DNA from: Chloromonas sp. AAM2
Lineage: Eukaryota; Chlorophyta; Chlorophyceae; Chlamydomonadales; Chlamydomonadaceae
Assembly: GCA_004335635.1 (NCBI GenBank)
Contig: QAXH01006238.1
Coordinates: 63,965 to 127,964, forward strand
Reading direction: 5' to 3'
Length of the DNA stretch: 64,000 nt
The notes beneath the pieces were generated by a model, which was not told the DNA's origin, did no database searches, and saw only the letters and a program-made list of their open reading frames with translations. The position numbers were made by a program, and so were the translations under genes. Positions 1 to 12,100 of this stretch are shown in pieces (position 1 is the stretch's first letter; the number at the start of each line of letters is the position of its first letter).

Positions 1-60
1 GAGGTACTACACACCTGCTAAGGCATTGCCTTGTTGAAGCAAACCTCAACTCATGACCTC

Positions 61-165
61 TTGATGAGGCTCTGGATGCTTTAAGTTGATGAGGCTCTAA
101 ATGCTTTAATATGATGAGGCTCTAGATGCTTTGATTTGATGAGGCGCTAGATGCACTCGACGCGA
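61..165. repeat. 25-26 bp minisatellite, about 4 copies
   Basis: Four imperfect copies of a unit built on GATGAGGCTCTAGATGCTTT stand head to tail just upstream of the first visible exon of the LRRC9-like gene, so the array lies in an intron. Copies differ by point changes. No splice site is repeated here. Confidence 0.85.
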
Positions 166-202
166 ATGGGCCTTGACACACTCTGACATGCTGTGACTAC
201 AG

Positions 203-3200
203 GTGGTTCGGGCAGACAATCCGGCCGTGGGCAGGCTGATGATTGTCAAGGCGTATCTCGGGCGCACCGCCGCAGACTCGCACAACCTGGCCACGAACAG
301 GTGAAGAGAACCAACAAGGCATTGGTGGCAGCCACAAGGCGTTGTATATGTTTACCCAAGGCCACCATGGCACAGGGGTTACACGGCAGTGGTGTGAAGC
401 TGAGCGCGGCACAGGGGTCGGCGAACTGTTGTGTGCATGGGTGGTGCAGAATGCACAGCCCACGGGATTTCAACGCAGAAAGGAACGCCCAGATGTGATC
501 TTGTGCAGCCCAGCGATGTTCTAAAATACAGAAAGGAATTCAAAGAACAGGTGAAAAGGAGTGGAGAGGGAAGAGAGCAGCAAAGTGGAGTGGTCGCATA
601 AGCAAGGCTCAAACCGCTTGTCGTCTTGTGATGCTGCAGACTGACGGGTGGCGGCCCCAAGCTGTTCTCATCAGAAGGGCAGCTGATGATGGCCTCTTGT
701 CTGGAGGGGCCGCGGGTCGAGCGCAGGCAGTACGGGGTCGGGTCGGGGCCGGTGGATGCGGTGTACCGCTGCAAACCCGGGGACACCAAGCAGCGAATCT
801 GGTGAGGCCTGTCCTTTGCAACTGTTTACACTTGTTTGGTGATGAACTGTTTGAGAAGTGTCCAGGGACAAGATACTAAAGCAGTAAGGAACTGCCTCGG
901 AGAGGCATTGCATGCGAGCCCTTGTGCAGGCCTGCATGCCAACTATATTTACCCAGCTTCCTTGTAAGGTGCACCAATGTCCTGCTATTATTGGACTTGT
1001 CTGGCCAGCATCTACGCCTGGTATTGCTTGCCTCCACTACCCCTGCCGCTAGGGTTCTGAGGATACGTGGAAGAGGCGTGTCTGTGCATAGAGTAGACAT
1101 AATGTTTAGGCCACTTTCTAACATATGCCAAGGTGTTCAACTGTGTTATCCGCCCGGTGCACCCTCCGCCCCGTTTAGGCGCCTCTTTGACCCTGCCGTG
1201 GAAATGCATGATCCGCCCTGCATATCCCTCTCCTGTGCAACCTCCACGGCGCACCCTGCTGTATTCCTGCCACTGAAGTGTGTTCTTTGCTCTGCATGCT
1301 CTCCCCTGTGCAGGTACTTGTTCGACCCTGCGCTCGTGCTGCCCGAATACCTAGTGGAGTTTCAGTACACTTTAGCACCCACAAGCGCCAAGCTGAGCCC
1401 GTCAGTGGGCAGCGCGGGGCTCATGGGCTCGCAGCTCAGCCAGGAGACAATGCAGGCGGGTGCTGAAGGGCTTGTTTGTCATCCTGCTTGCTTGCTATTA
1501 CAGCCACGTGTCACGAGCGGTATCAAAGCATCCCAAACAGTTGCAAGGCGTGGTAACAGGCGTGTGTCAGAAATACTATCAACGTATCAGGCACGTGTTC
1601 ACGGCTGGTGTTAAGTGATGCTGAGTGTACCGGCCCTTGGTAGCACATCACACTAATTCGGTGAAGCAGTGTCATGCAAGTGGCAAGGTGGCGCAAGTCA
1701 CGTCATAGGCAATGCTCTCTGGCCCTGTGTTATGCAAGTGGGCAGCCACGCCCCTGCCTTGGATCACCTCACTACCTCAACGCCCAATCTCACTGTCCTG
1801 GATGCTGGGTGCTCATCTGTGCAGGCCATTGTGAACGGTTTAGATCCGGAACTCAGGTAAGACAGCAGCCGGGAACACAATGCATGGCTTTTGTTGAGGC
1901 GACTGACTTGCATGGCTTCGAAGTAGCACAGGCTTCTGCACATGCTCGTTTACGTGGCTCTTGCGTTTGTTGTTGTCATAGTTTGCCTTCCCCCATTCTT
2001 CGGCTGAGTGCTCTCGCATGCTTGTCAATCTTGCACAGTCGTCCATCACACAGTCTTACCCATGCTTCCTTGCACCACCTCACCCACGCCTGCTTGCACC
2101 CGTCACCTCACCCACTCTTGCCGCACACACAGGCTGTTGGCTCGGCCTGTGATGAATAGGTCAGCGTTCCACTTCGACTCCTTGCTTGCTTGTCCACCAT
2201 GTACCTAACCCACCCTTGCTGCGCACACAGCATGCGTTCACAAAACACATTGCTCACTCACACACCACACACCCACCTCACCCATCCGTTCTGCCACCAT
2301 CCATCCCACACATGCTTCCTTCCACCATCTACCCACAATTCTCAGCTCCACGATCCACCTCTCCCGCCCCTGCTGCATGCGCAGGCCCTTGGCTCGACCG
2401 CTGATGAACTGGCTAGCGTTCCACTTTGACTCCAGCCTGCTGCACCAGCTGGAGTGCAAGGGCGAGGGCGAGGCCAGGGTCAGTGCCCTGCTAGAGGCCG
2501 CGCCCCAGGTACAGAGGGATTGAAGCACCTGTCTGTTTGCGGTGCGTGTTGAGACTTGATTGCTCCATCCTTAGGGGGAGGAAATCTTCTGATGCAAAAC
2601 GACGCAAACACACATGCACTCGCAGGTGGTGCCCAGAGCTAAGATTTACACCATGACAATGGATATGATCAACACACACGTGCAGGTGAGGCAACGGTGT
2701 GATGTGAAACGTGCAAACAAAGTTGGCTCAGTCAAAACGTTTAATAGATTTTGTGCGGGAGTAGTCTTTTTTTGAATGTGAGACATGCAAATAGACTCCG
2801 TTAGCTACCTATGAGTAGAGCGGACGATTCATACATCATCCCCACTCCCCTGAGACGCAGGCCTCATAGCAAGTGTACCAGTTGTGCTTATAACATCTGT
2901 ATATCTGTTTGTAATGTGGTGCAAAACGTGCAACAAATACGGGGTCGACAGACAGCGGTGACTGGGTCAACAGACGCACAGCACACGCACGTCACATCTG
3001 GTCATAGCTAACTACTCATTGCGGTCCTCAAGAAGCCTGCGTTGCCACTCCAGTTGGTTACATGTAAGACAGTGGTTACCGTAAGGCAATGGATTGCCAA
3101 GCCATCCAGGTGCTCTTATGCCATGTAAGGCAGGTGTCATGTGCTGCTGTGGCTGTGTGCGTTCATGCTGTGATTGGTGCGCAGGGTCATGCTGTGATTG

Positions 3201-6136
3201 GTGCGCAGGGTCATGCTGTGATTGGTGCGCAGGGTCATGCTGTGATTGGTGCGCAGGGTCATGCTGTGATTGGTGCGCAGGGTCATGCTGTGATTGGGGC
3301 GCAGGGTCATGCTGTGATTGGTGCGCAGGGTCGCCCCCTTGACAGCCTGAGCTACCTGAATCTGCACAACTGTGCACTGCGCAAGATCGAGGGGCTGTCA
3401 ACGGCCAAGGGACTCAAGGTACGGCAAGGCAGCTCACTTCAACCCGCTGCACCCGTGCCATCTAGTGCCCGGTACAGAACACAATAGATGTGACACTGCT
3501 AGATGTGTTTTATTCCACCCCGCTTAGCCTGAGTCGTTGCCATCGTTACTCGCTGACAACCTAAAGCTGACCGTCTAACGTACCCTTGTATATGATTCGT
3601 CTCAGGTGCTAACTGTCCTTGGTTGTTTACACACACTTTGCTATGTTTTTTCATAACTGTGAATGGTTTGCCGGAGGTGCTGGTAAGCCTACAAGTGGAA
3701 CATCATCATAACAAACACACTGGCGGTTTCTGTTCCCTTGCAGACGCTTGTTTTGAGCTTCAACGACATCACTCGCATTGAGGGGCTGTCGGAAATGGCA
3801 GGGCTCACTCATTTGGACATCGCACACAACCTAGTCAGAAAAGTGAGTTGGGGCAGTGGGGAAGGGTGGGGTCTTTAAACAAATTCAAATTACAAAAGAG
3901 TGCCATAGTTTGAGGTTGGAAAGAGGCAATAAAAATTTTATCCTGGGCACCAAGACAACTGTGCAACTGATTCAGTGAATTGTTTCCTTGTCTGCGTAGG
4001 GCTCTGTGTTGCTTGCGACCGAGTGCTTGTTCGTTTTCTGCTTGTGTGCCACAGGTTGATGGGCTCAAGGGTCTCACGTCCCTGCTGCACCTGGATATGT
4101 CGTACAATCAGGTAGGCTGGCCGGCTTGTTACATTGGAACAACAACACCCTTGGGGCGAACACAAGGCCAAGTCACTGGCAGACAAGCTCACATTCAAGG
4201 CATGTTTATTCGTGGGTAGCAGCCATCAACCTTCAATCACAGTCTGATGCAATTGGAGCACGACTCTCTCCACTACCAGTTGCTTGATTTGCGTTTGCAC
4301 TGGGTTAGGGTAAGATCAGCATTGAAGTTAGGGTGGGAGTTAGGGTTACCGCCAATGGCCTCTGGTACACCCCGCAGCGCTTTTCTTGTTGTTGTCAGAT
4401 GGCCTTCAGTCCGGGGAAGACTGCTCAGCAAGGGGCAAGGGGCAAGGGACAGATCCATTCCAATGGTCATCCACTGGTCGCCACTGACTGCCCATGTCTG
4501 ACCCCTGTCTTACCCTTGTGTCGCTCAGGTTGTAAAGTTGGAGGAGATCTACGGTCTAAAGAAGTACGTCGGTCAGCTGACCTACCTCGACCTGAGCGGC
4601 AACGGCCTCTGCGAGGACAAGTCATACCGGCCCACCATGCTGCGGAAGATGACGAGCCTATCGGTGTTCGACGGGCGGCGGATCAGTCCGAGCGATGCGG
4701 CCCTGTTTGGCGGCGATAACGCGGGGGCGCTTACCATGGCTATGGTGCTTGAGCATGGCAGCGCAGGCCATAGGTTCGGGGTGGCAGGTAAGGGGGCGTT
4801 CACGCGTGGCAAATTTGGATCCAAATTTGGATTATGATTTGGGTTCCCAATAAAGGGGTGGGGGGGGTTATTTGGATTTTGATGGGGGTAGGGCCCACAC
4901 CAAAAACATGTCCGTTTGACTTGAAACTTTGACCACGTGCCTAAAATTGACCAAGAAGGTGCCCCCCACTCTCAGAATTGCTGCATACGGCCTACTACAC
5001 ACATGGTTACGCACACTCACACCAAATTTACCACTACCGCTGCCCAGGCTGCTGCTCAGGCTTTTGCTAAGGCTACTGACAGAAGAGATAGGTCTGTTGG
5101 CGACCCAGCATGGCATTTCATCATATGAGCAGACAGCAAACGCTAGATCAGTGCAATTGAGAAGCTGACCATCAACTGTCCATGCATGCTTGAAATCTGC
5201 AACCACTTCGCCAGCCGTGCACACAGGTTCCATGTACATGCATCCCCAGAGCAGTTCAACAGCCCAACACTGATTTACGTGAACATGCCAGATTACCATC
5301 CCAAATTTGCATGTCCAAATTTGGGTGCGACTCTACACTGTGACCGCGGGCAAATGTGGGTCCACATTTGGGCCTCATCTGCCGCCTTTCAATCCAAATT
5401 ATTATCCAAGTTTGGATCCAAATTATCTGCCCAGATTTACATGTGAACGCACCCTAAGTCGTTGTTGTGTACATGGCCTTCAATCCAGCGAGACGCTCAC
5501 TGTGTGATTGTTGTTGTTTTTGTGGTCGTAATAGACCTTTGTAGGCGCTTACTAGATCCTTAGTACACTCGGGGTGGCAGGGAAGGTGGTCAAGACAAGC
5601 GGGACACCGGCTGACGTGCACTGGGTTGTCCTGGTGTTGCCTAATCTGTTGTCATAGCAGACCTTCTTTGAAGACCTTTTTTCAAGACCTTTGCTTTTAG
5701 CAGATCTTGGTAGATTTTCAGCTCTAGGGCTAGTTCAGCATGCAAGGTACATCCTTTGCAACAACCAACTGAGTAGATATTGCTCGTGGCGCAGTATCTA
5801 AACCTGCTGGATGATAATCAGGCACATTGTTATAGGCGCGCCGTCTCTGACTTAAGGTTATACAACGGAGCACCTGCAGTCCATGTGCACACACCCTTAC
5901 AACAATCAGGCATCTTTGTTTCTAAACCAAAGCGCTTGCTCTCGGTGTGATACTGGTGGCGTGTGCCCCAGGTTCCTTGTCAGTGGCAGCTGTGAGCTCG
6001 GGAAACAGCCTACGCACACTGGACACATGGCCGGTCACCTCCTCACCAGCACCAGCGCCCTATCACATCACCATAACATCGTCATGTGCCAGAAGTGTAC
6101 ATATGATGATGATATGAACGCACAGACACACGCACG

Positions 6137-6172
<36 letters not shown>

Positions 6173-9100
6173 CTGATGATAATGATAATGATAATGATAA
6201 TACACACTGGTCGTTTGCATGCAGACGCCGGCCTGTCCTCCAAGGGCCTGTCCCCGGGTCTTCAGCCGGCGCACATTCAGGAGCTGGTGGTCGAGCGCCG
6301 TCACATACGCAGACTGCAGGTCGGAGCACAGATAAGAAATCAATAATGAGATACCGACAAATGTATGAATCAACAATTAAAGATAATCAGAACACACTAG
6401 TTGATTGGAAATTATAGAAAAGTGCTCGCAGCAAAACTGCTACACACACGCCTGCACACACACATCCCGCAGTAAGTTGAAAAAGCACAGCTACCATTCA
6501 AGCGGCAGCCGTTTATCACATGCAACCTCAGTGCACACACACACATGCCCCACAACACACACACACGCACACACACACACACACACACACGTGTGCACAC
6601 ACATATGCACTATGATCCACCGCATTGGTAGGTCAGGTCGGCCATGTGCCCCTCATGCAGTGCTTCAAGCGATTGCGCTGCCTCCTGGCCTTTCCCACAG
6701 GACCTGACTGGTCCCGTGAACCGTACATACCCTGCCCCACCGCCTGAAAACACATGCACATGAAAGTGGTTACAGGTCAAAGGGTCTGAACCAATGCATG
6801 CAATGTTCAAACGCAGAACCTGACCGGCCTTGTGAACCTGCGCCGCGCGTCGTTTGCCGACAACCAGATCAGCCACATCGAGGGTCTGGAGGCATGCACT
6901 GCGCTAGAGGAGCTGTGCATGGAGGACAACAGGATAGGGACCATTGAGGGGCTCACGGGACTCACGAGGTGGGCTGCATGGGGAACACAAGCTAGTGGAT
7001 ATCACATGCCACATAGATCTTAAACAGAATGCCACAAAGCAGCACAGTAGGGGCCATATCACTGGGAAACAGATCCTACATATCCCTGGGAAACATACTA
7101 GCAGCAAGATGCTTTGGCAGCATGGGAGTTGTTAGTTTTTCCAAACATAGAACATGAGGGATCTATCAGTTGCTGACTGCGGCCCGTCCTACCAAGCAGC
7201 AAGACGCATTGGCAGTGACCAGCAAAAGAGGACTGCTCGCCAGCAAAAGAGGACTGCTCGCTGCAGCTTTTGTGCCACCCATCTCTGCTTGCTCTTCCTC
7301 TGCGGGTGAGCATGCATCTGGACCATGCTTACTCAACAACACGTTGAAAACTGTGTTCGTTTCCTCAGGCTGAAGAAGCTCCAGCTGGGCAAAAACCGTC
7401 TGGGTGGCCTCGAGCTTCTGAGCGTGGTGACCAACCTGACTCAGCTTAGTGTCGAGGACAATGAGCTGAGCAGCCTGGCGGGGCTGGAGCCGCTGGTGTG
7501 CCTCATGGAGCTGTATGCAGGTAGGCAGGCACAGCAAGACTGACACACGGCTTAAGGTGATTCAAAAAGAGGGGCTTCCAGGGTACTGGTAGTCTATTTC
7601 TGCTGTACGGCGGTGGTTCACAGCCCTCTTGCTCAGGGTCGATGCGGTACCCCGCCCATCCTTCCCGCCATGTCCTGTCAGCTTGTGCGACTCAGATTTC
7701 CAATGGATAAAGTAAACGAATTGTATATCCCTGAAGACTGTGTGGCTATGCTGTTCCAGGCAACAACCGCATCCATGAGTTGCGTGAGGTGCAGCGCCTG
7801 CGGGAACTGCCCAAGATCATCATACTGGACCTCAGCGGGAACCCATGCACAGCCAGCGCTGCGGACAACTACCGGCTCTACGTCATATTCAACGTGCGAA
7901 AACTCAAGGTAAGCAAGCAATGGAATGCCGATGTCTGCCAGGCGATGTCTGGCATTGGAAGTGTTTGTCCTCTGATGGTACTCCGTATGCTGATTAAGCT
8001 AAAGCAAACACAGCAAACGAAGCTACTGTCGGTACTCTGTATGCTGGTTAAGCTAACGAAGCAACACAGTCACATGTGTGATTGGGCAGGGTCAGACAGT
8101 GCTAGCCATTTGAACGTGTTTGCCCACAGTTCAACATCTCAAACAAACTGCACGATTCACACGCAAAACGAATGCAAGATACATGCCTGGTGTGACGGAG
8201 GTGCGACATCCTGCAGAGAGGCCTTCAATGGTATTCTGCATGCTGATGAGCCAACATGCTTCAGCAGATTTGCATCGTGCACAGCTTGTGCGGCGCACAA
8301 GCAGTTCTGATGCAGGCCAAAACGCATTGCATGTACTGCTTTAAGTGCCCTTGTTGTGACGTAACGCACGCTGATGTTTGCCCAGGTGCTTGACGGCACG
8401 CCCATAGACGCTGCTGAGCAGGCCGCTGCCAAGTCCAAGTACAGCGGGAGACTCACGTTAGAATTCCTAGAGGAGAAGCTCGGCCACCGCATGTTTGATC
8501 GCATACGCGATATGGACGTGTCTGGCGTAAAAGTGAGTTCTCCTGTTTTTCTTCTTTGGAAGGGGAAAGGGAAAGCTAAACACATGCGTCTGCAAGGGAA
8601 GGGTAAACACAAGAAAGCAAGTAAGCATGGTGCGATTAAGCGACTCGTGACAATAGGGAGGGGGCTGTTTAAGGCGGGATTGGTCAGTACACCATAATGC
8701 ATCCAAAAGACTTGTGACAACAGAGAGGGGGGCCTGGTCCAGGGCAGGAATGAGTTGTGCATCCCTGTCTGGGTTCATGCACCTTGCCTATTGATTGTTC
8801 TGTTCATCAAACTTCTTGGGGATGTAGATGTTCAGATCGATGGCCTTCTACTCGGGGGACCGTTTAGTGATCTATCCGTGGATATTCTCCCCTGCTACCA
8901 GTGACCTTTCTTGGCTTAACGATTGTCAGGCGCGTAATTCTTGGGGAGATACTGTGTCTAGCTGCAGTACCGTGGGTTGAACCATGAAAAGCCATGTAAT
9001 GATGATGATGATCCATTCTACGTCAGTCAGCTGTTTGTTGGAATAGCGTGTTGCAGGTTGGTGTGGCGTGACTTGTGTTGTGTTCAGGTGCGTGATGTGG

Positions 9101-12100
9101 GCGGAGTGTTCCTGCGGGATGAGCTGGAGAGCCTTCAGGAGCTAAACCTAGATGGGAACATGCTGGTCGAGGTGTCAGGTAGGCTCGGGCAAGGTGTCAG
9201 GTAGGCTTGGGCAAGGTGTCAGGTAGGCTCGGGCAAGGTGTCAGGTAGGCTCGGGCAAGGTGTCAGGTAGGCTCGGGTAAGGTGTCAGGTAGGCTCGGGC
9301 AAGGTGTCAGGTAGGCTCGAGTAAGGTGTCAGGTAGGCTCGGGCAAGGTGTCAGGTAGGCTCGGGCAAGGTGTCAGGTAGGCTCGGGTAAGGTGTCAGGT
9401 AGGCTGCGGTCAGCACACTCAACCCTCTGTTGGGTGATGTATGCAGTGCACAGGCAGAACAGCACCGCACGTGCAACAATCGCCAAGCTTGTAGATGCTT
9501 GGCTGCCGGAGACCAGCTGAGGCTCGCATTGCAGCGTGTTTGTGCATGATGGTTGCATGTGTTAGTTGCAAAACCAGGTGCAGTGAAGGAGCGGCTGACA
9601 GTGACTTCTTGCTGCCTGTCCCGTCACAGGTCTGGCCCTGCTGCGTCAACTGGTGGTGCTCAAGCTTAACAGCAACCGGCTGGGCGAGGAGTGCACCTTC
9701 AACCCACGCCGCATGCTGGACAAGAACCCGGAACTGTAAGTCGATCAATGCATGGCGGATGTGGCTGAATGCTGGGGGCACCTGAAATCCAGCAGCATGG
9801 TCAAACCCTGGCCACTGTGGAATGCAATAGGAGGCGTGCAACGGTGTCAACTGCTCTTCTGCTTCTCTGAAGCAAGCACTGGCTAGCACAGGCATTCAGT
9901 GAAGCACGCTTGCTGTGGATGTGTTTGTCGTGCTTTTATGTACAAATCAGCCCCTGGCTGAAGGTCGAGCGTGGCAACATATCAGCAGGACCGTCCCACA
10001 CTGCACTTACACCAGCATTTATGCTTGCCCTGCCTTCAAGGGATGGCACTGGCATTGGCAAGGGCAAATAATCACCGGCGTTTGACCAATCAGTGCTTGT
10101 TATCCGCATGCTTGTGCAGTTACAAGGCATGGAGTGATCCCACACGCCAACAGAGGCTGCAGCCCGGGCAGGCCACTGCAACCCTGCAGATTGACTTGTT
10201 CCCATGCATACAGGTGACCACCAATCCTTGCTACGGCATGACGTCCATGGTTGTTTCCTGCATAAGCAGTGGTACAGTGGGAGTAGTGCAGGGGAGCTTG
10301 TTTGGTCAGTACGTATTCTCGCACAGGGAGCAGCATATGTCTGGCCCCTGCACACTGCAACCAAGCCATCGCATTCTCACGCGATCATCAAAATGTTCAA
10401 GTCTGGGTCTCCAGCTGAGCACTAGGGCACGACCAATACTTAGGCAAGGAGCATCATACGCAGCCCGACCTCCACACAAGTCACTGATAGGTAGCTGCAT
10501 AGGTAGGCTGAAAGGGACAGGCTCACATAAATGCAGACCAGCCATAAAAAGGTCGCAGCTATGGTTAGCTAGGCTTTGGCTCTGCCTGCCTCACACACAT
10601 TTCCGTGACCTCGCCCACCTTTCAGGCTCTTCAGTTGGGCAGCAATCAGATCGCCAGCATCTCTTCCCTCCAGCTGGGCTGCCTCACATCACTGCGCACG
10701 CTCTTCCTCAACAATAACGACATCACGCGCATAGACGGGCTCGAGGGACTCACCAACCTACAGGTGCGCTGGGAGGCATGAGTGCAGGGCACTTGCTTAA
10801 GATTTGTTATGTAATCATTATGAGCAGAGCACTGCAATACCACAGCGGTACCAGATCATGTACACAAACATGGATGGATGGATGCACCATGTTAACAGCA
10901 GTACAGGGCCGTAACAGAAGAACTATACCTTAAATGAATTATTGTATTACTATATAATATTATTATTATATTGCATTCAAGGTTTAGTCTTGTGTCATAC
11001 CGGCAAAACTGATCCCCTATGAGCATGAAGGCCCACAACTTGCTGGGGTTGCTCTATCATCTGTTCCTCGGCTGAGGCCAGCTGCAAATGGCCTCCAGGC
11101 AAGGGTTGCAGGTGCTGCATGCTCTTGGTCCGAACATACTGTGTGCGCTGTCCTGCGTAGGAGCTTATCTTGGATCGCAATCGCATCCGCTACATCGACC
11201 CTGAGGCGTTTGCTGGCATGGGGCGGCTAAGGGAGCTGCGGCTGGAGGACAACGGTCTGAGGTCCCTGGCTAACCTACAGCACCTCACCATGCTGCAGGT
11301 ACGAAAAAAGAAAACTGAGGCCGTACAACAAATCTGATCAGATACAGGAGGGCAGCTCTGTCAGCTTGTGCTTTAAACACCATGTGGCATAATCAGAATC
11401 ACCACGGGAGACATGAATTCCGCAGTTATGGACTTTGTGGACGATGGTACCATCAGCACAAGGCATATATTGCAAGGCAATGCACAGTCCTGGCTGTCTT
11501 AGGCAAGCAGGTGCAATGACCTGCTCCCACGTCCGTTGTTTTCAACGTTGGTTTTGCTGTTTTTGCCTGCAGTCTCTTCACCTGAGCAACAACCGCATTA
11601 GTGAGCCTCTGGAGCTGGACAGGCTGTCAGGTGGGCGGTGACACATTCTCCATCTTTGGCCACGCCCCTCTCTCTCATTTGGGCAGCCTACGTTGTGCAT
11701 GATAAGTAGACATGACATCGGACCTGGCTACCTGTAATACTTTTACGGTGCATTGAATGTCAAGTTTTACCAGTTCGTGGAGGCTTGCTGTCACTAGCCG
11801 CCACGGTATGGGATGTGTTTGTTGTCAAACGCTGTCGATCACACCGCCTCAACCTCATCCCGCTGGCTCAGGCCTGACCACGCTTGTGGAGGTTAGCCTG
11901 GTCAACAATCCCATCACTCGCAAGCAGGGCTACCGGGCGCTGCTCATATGCAAGTGCCCCAAACTGTACACAGCAGATGGCCTGGTGAGTGCTTTCACCA
12001 CCGTCTTACCAGCAGGAAGCTCACAGGTTCGGTATACTGTTACTTTGCAACAGTTGGAATGCCAAGTTATCTGCTTGTTCCGGGTGGCTAGCTGAGGCAT

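Noticed and set aside
3161..3328. Regular repeats as a CRISPR array
   Set aside because: The 24-base units are directly adjacent with no unique spacers, and the setting is eukaryotic.
4296..4350. Interstitial telomere (TTAGGG-like runs), also near 20318
   Set aside because: Only scattered GGGTTAGGG-like motifs without a regular array; not a telomere.
8965..8985. tRNA-like B box in GGTACCGTGGGTTGAACC
   Set aside because: It lacks the full GGTTCGANNCC consensus and no A box or cloverleaf could be formed nearby.
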